A stretch of 5,565 nt of DNA from Candidatus Zixiibacteriota bacterium (GTDB taxonomy: Bacteria; Zixibacteria; MSB-5A5; GN15; JACZUZ01). The DNA lies in NCBI GenBank assembly GCA_022572905.1, contig JACZUZ010000163.1, positions 1 to 5,565 on the forward strand, written 5' to 3'. The translations under genes were made by a program, and so were the position numbers. Below, piece after piece: positions 5,210 to 5,565 of the stretch; position 1 is the stretch's first letter; every line of letters starts with the position of its first letter. The notes beneath the pieces are model-generated. The model saw only the letters and a list, made by a program, of their open reading frames with translations. It made no database searches and was not told the DNA's origin.

Positions 5210-5565
5210 AAAATTGAAAGTATATGAACTCCGTTTTGGTATACACACCCAGAAGAATAACTCCCAAAATTAAAGCGTAATCAATTGACCATCTCCGCCA
5301 GTGCGAAGAAATGGAGCCACCGCCAACAATATCAGCGCCTGTGATAATACCGGTTGACGATCTGATCGACTGTATCATTTCCATCACAGCAATCACCGCT
5401 ATAGATAAGAACAGTTGAAACCAGGCGACAGTCGGATTACTCAAATTGTAGCCGGCAATCAGGCCATTGATTCCACCTGCGAAATCAAAGTATAGTAGCT
5501 TTAGAGCTATCCCACCGAAATCCGTCAGTGAATCTGAGCGGAACAACGCAAAGGCAAATGACACA
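5208..5565 (-). CDS. MBOAT-family O-acyltransferase, C-terminal end (5' cut by window edge)
   Basis: The frame is open across the window edge and ends at TAG 5208-5210, leaving about 118 residues; the apparent GTG near 5564 is an internal valine codon. The fragment has the features of the end of an AlgI/DltB-type membrane-bound O-acyltransferase. It starts with an F-A-L-F-R-S-D-S-L-T-D motif, the F-F-R-A-x-S-L-type signature after a transmembrane helix. It then has hydrophobic helices around VAWFQLFLSIAVIAVM and YALILGVILLGVY, and it ends in FIYFQF, a very common MBOAT terminus. The catalytic histidine lies upstream of the window. These multi-span proteins pass an acyl group across the inner membrane to a partner that modifies an exported glycan. 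The partner here is almost certainly the SGNH-like product encoded 10 bases downstream. The substrate cannot be told. Confidence 0.85.
   Translation of the reverse strand, partial: VSFAFALFRSDSLTDFGGIALKLLYFDFAGGINGLIAGYNLSNPTVAWFQLFLSIAVIAVMEMIQSIRSSTGIITGADIVGGGSISSHWRRWSIDYALILGVILLGVYTKTEFIYFQF

Overview
The window looks like a chromosomal segment of a Gram-negative bacterium of balanced base composition. The protein styles (a secreted kinesin-light-chain-type TPR protein, an MBOAT/SGNH polysaccharide-acylation pair, and a possible carboxypeptidase-regulatory-like fragment) would fit the Bacteroidota/FCB side of the tree or an uncultured relative. That placement is inference; nothing in the window is a taxonomic marker strong enough to name a phylum.

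Plus strand, left part (1-1709): a tight housekeeping cluster. It holds the C-terminal end of an N-acetylmuramoyl-L-alanine amidase, glutamate racemase (murI, overlapping the amidase end by 17 bases) and the XTP/dITP pyrophosphatase RdgB/HAM1 (19 bases after murI). The first two serve cell-wall turnover and D-glutamate supply; the third cleans the nucleotide pool. None of the plus-strand starts has a clear Shine-Dalgarno sequence.

Middle (1710-2093): a non-coding stretch with a possible sigma70-like promoter, two small hairpins and a complete tRNA-Pro(UGG) gene without an encoded CCA, followed by a run of seven Ts. A secreted protein made almost entirely of eight 42-residue TPR units follows (2094-3329).

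Convergent junction (3330-3760): this is the most unusual part. A two-module palindromic element (3367-3489) contains four alternating copies of a GTCGGGTT-type core. It sits between two 25-base imperfect direct repeats. The first repeat is the 3' end of the TPR gene; the second still reads KIRSIKR-stop, as if it were the last trace of a second, paralogous TPR gene. Beyond it, on the minus strand, is a start-less 63-67 codon fragment that looks like the C-terminus of a beta-sandwich protein.

Minus strand, right part (3761-5565): an operon of an MBOAT O-acyltransferase (only its C-terminal end is in the window) and a membrane-anchored SGNH-hydrolase-like protein with a C-terminal TPR block. 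The MBOAT stop codon lies inside the Shine-Dalgarno sequence of the SGNH gene, so the two are probably translationally coupled. By analogy with AlgI/AlgJ/AlgX-type systems, the pair probably O-acylates an extracytoplasmic glycan. I see no phage, CRISPR, IS transposase or toxin-antitoxin system here. The rearranged junction and the SGNH-TPR fusion are the best leads for something new.
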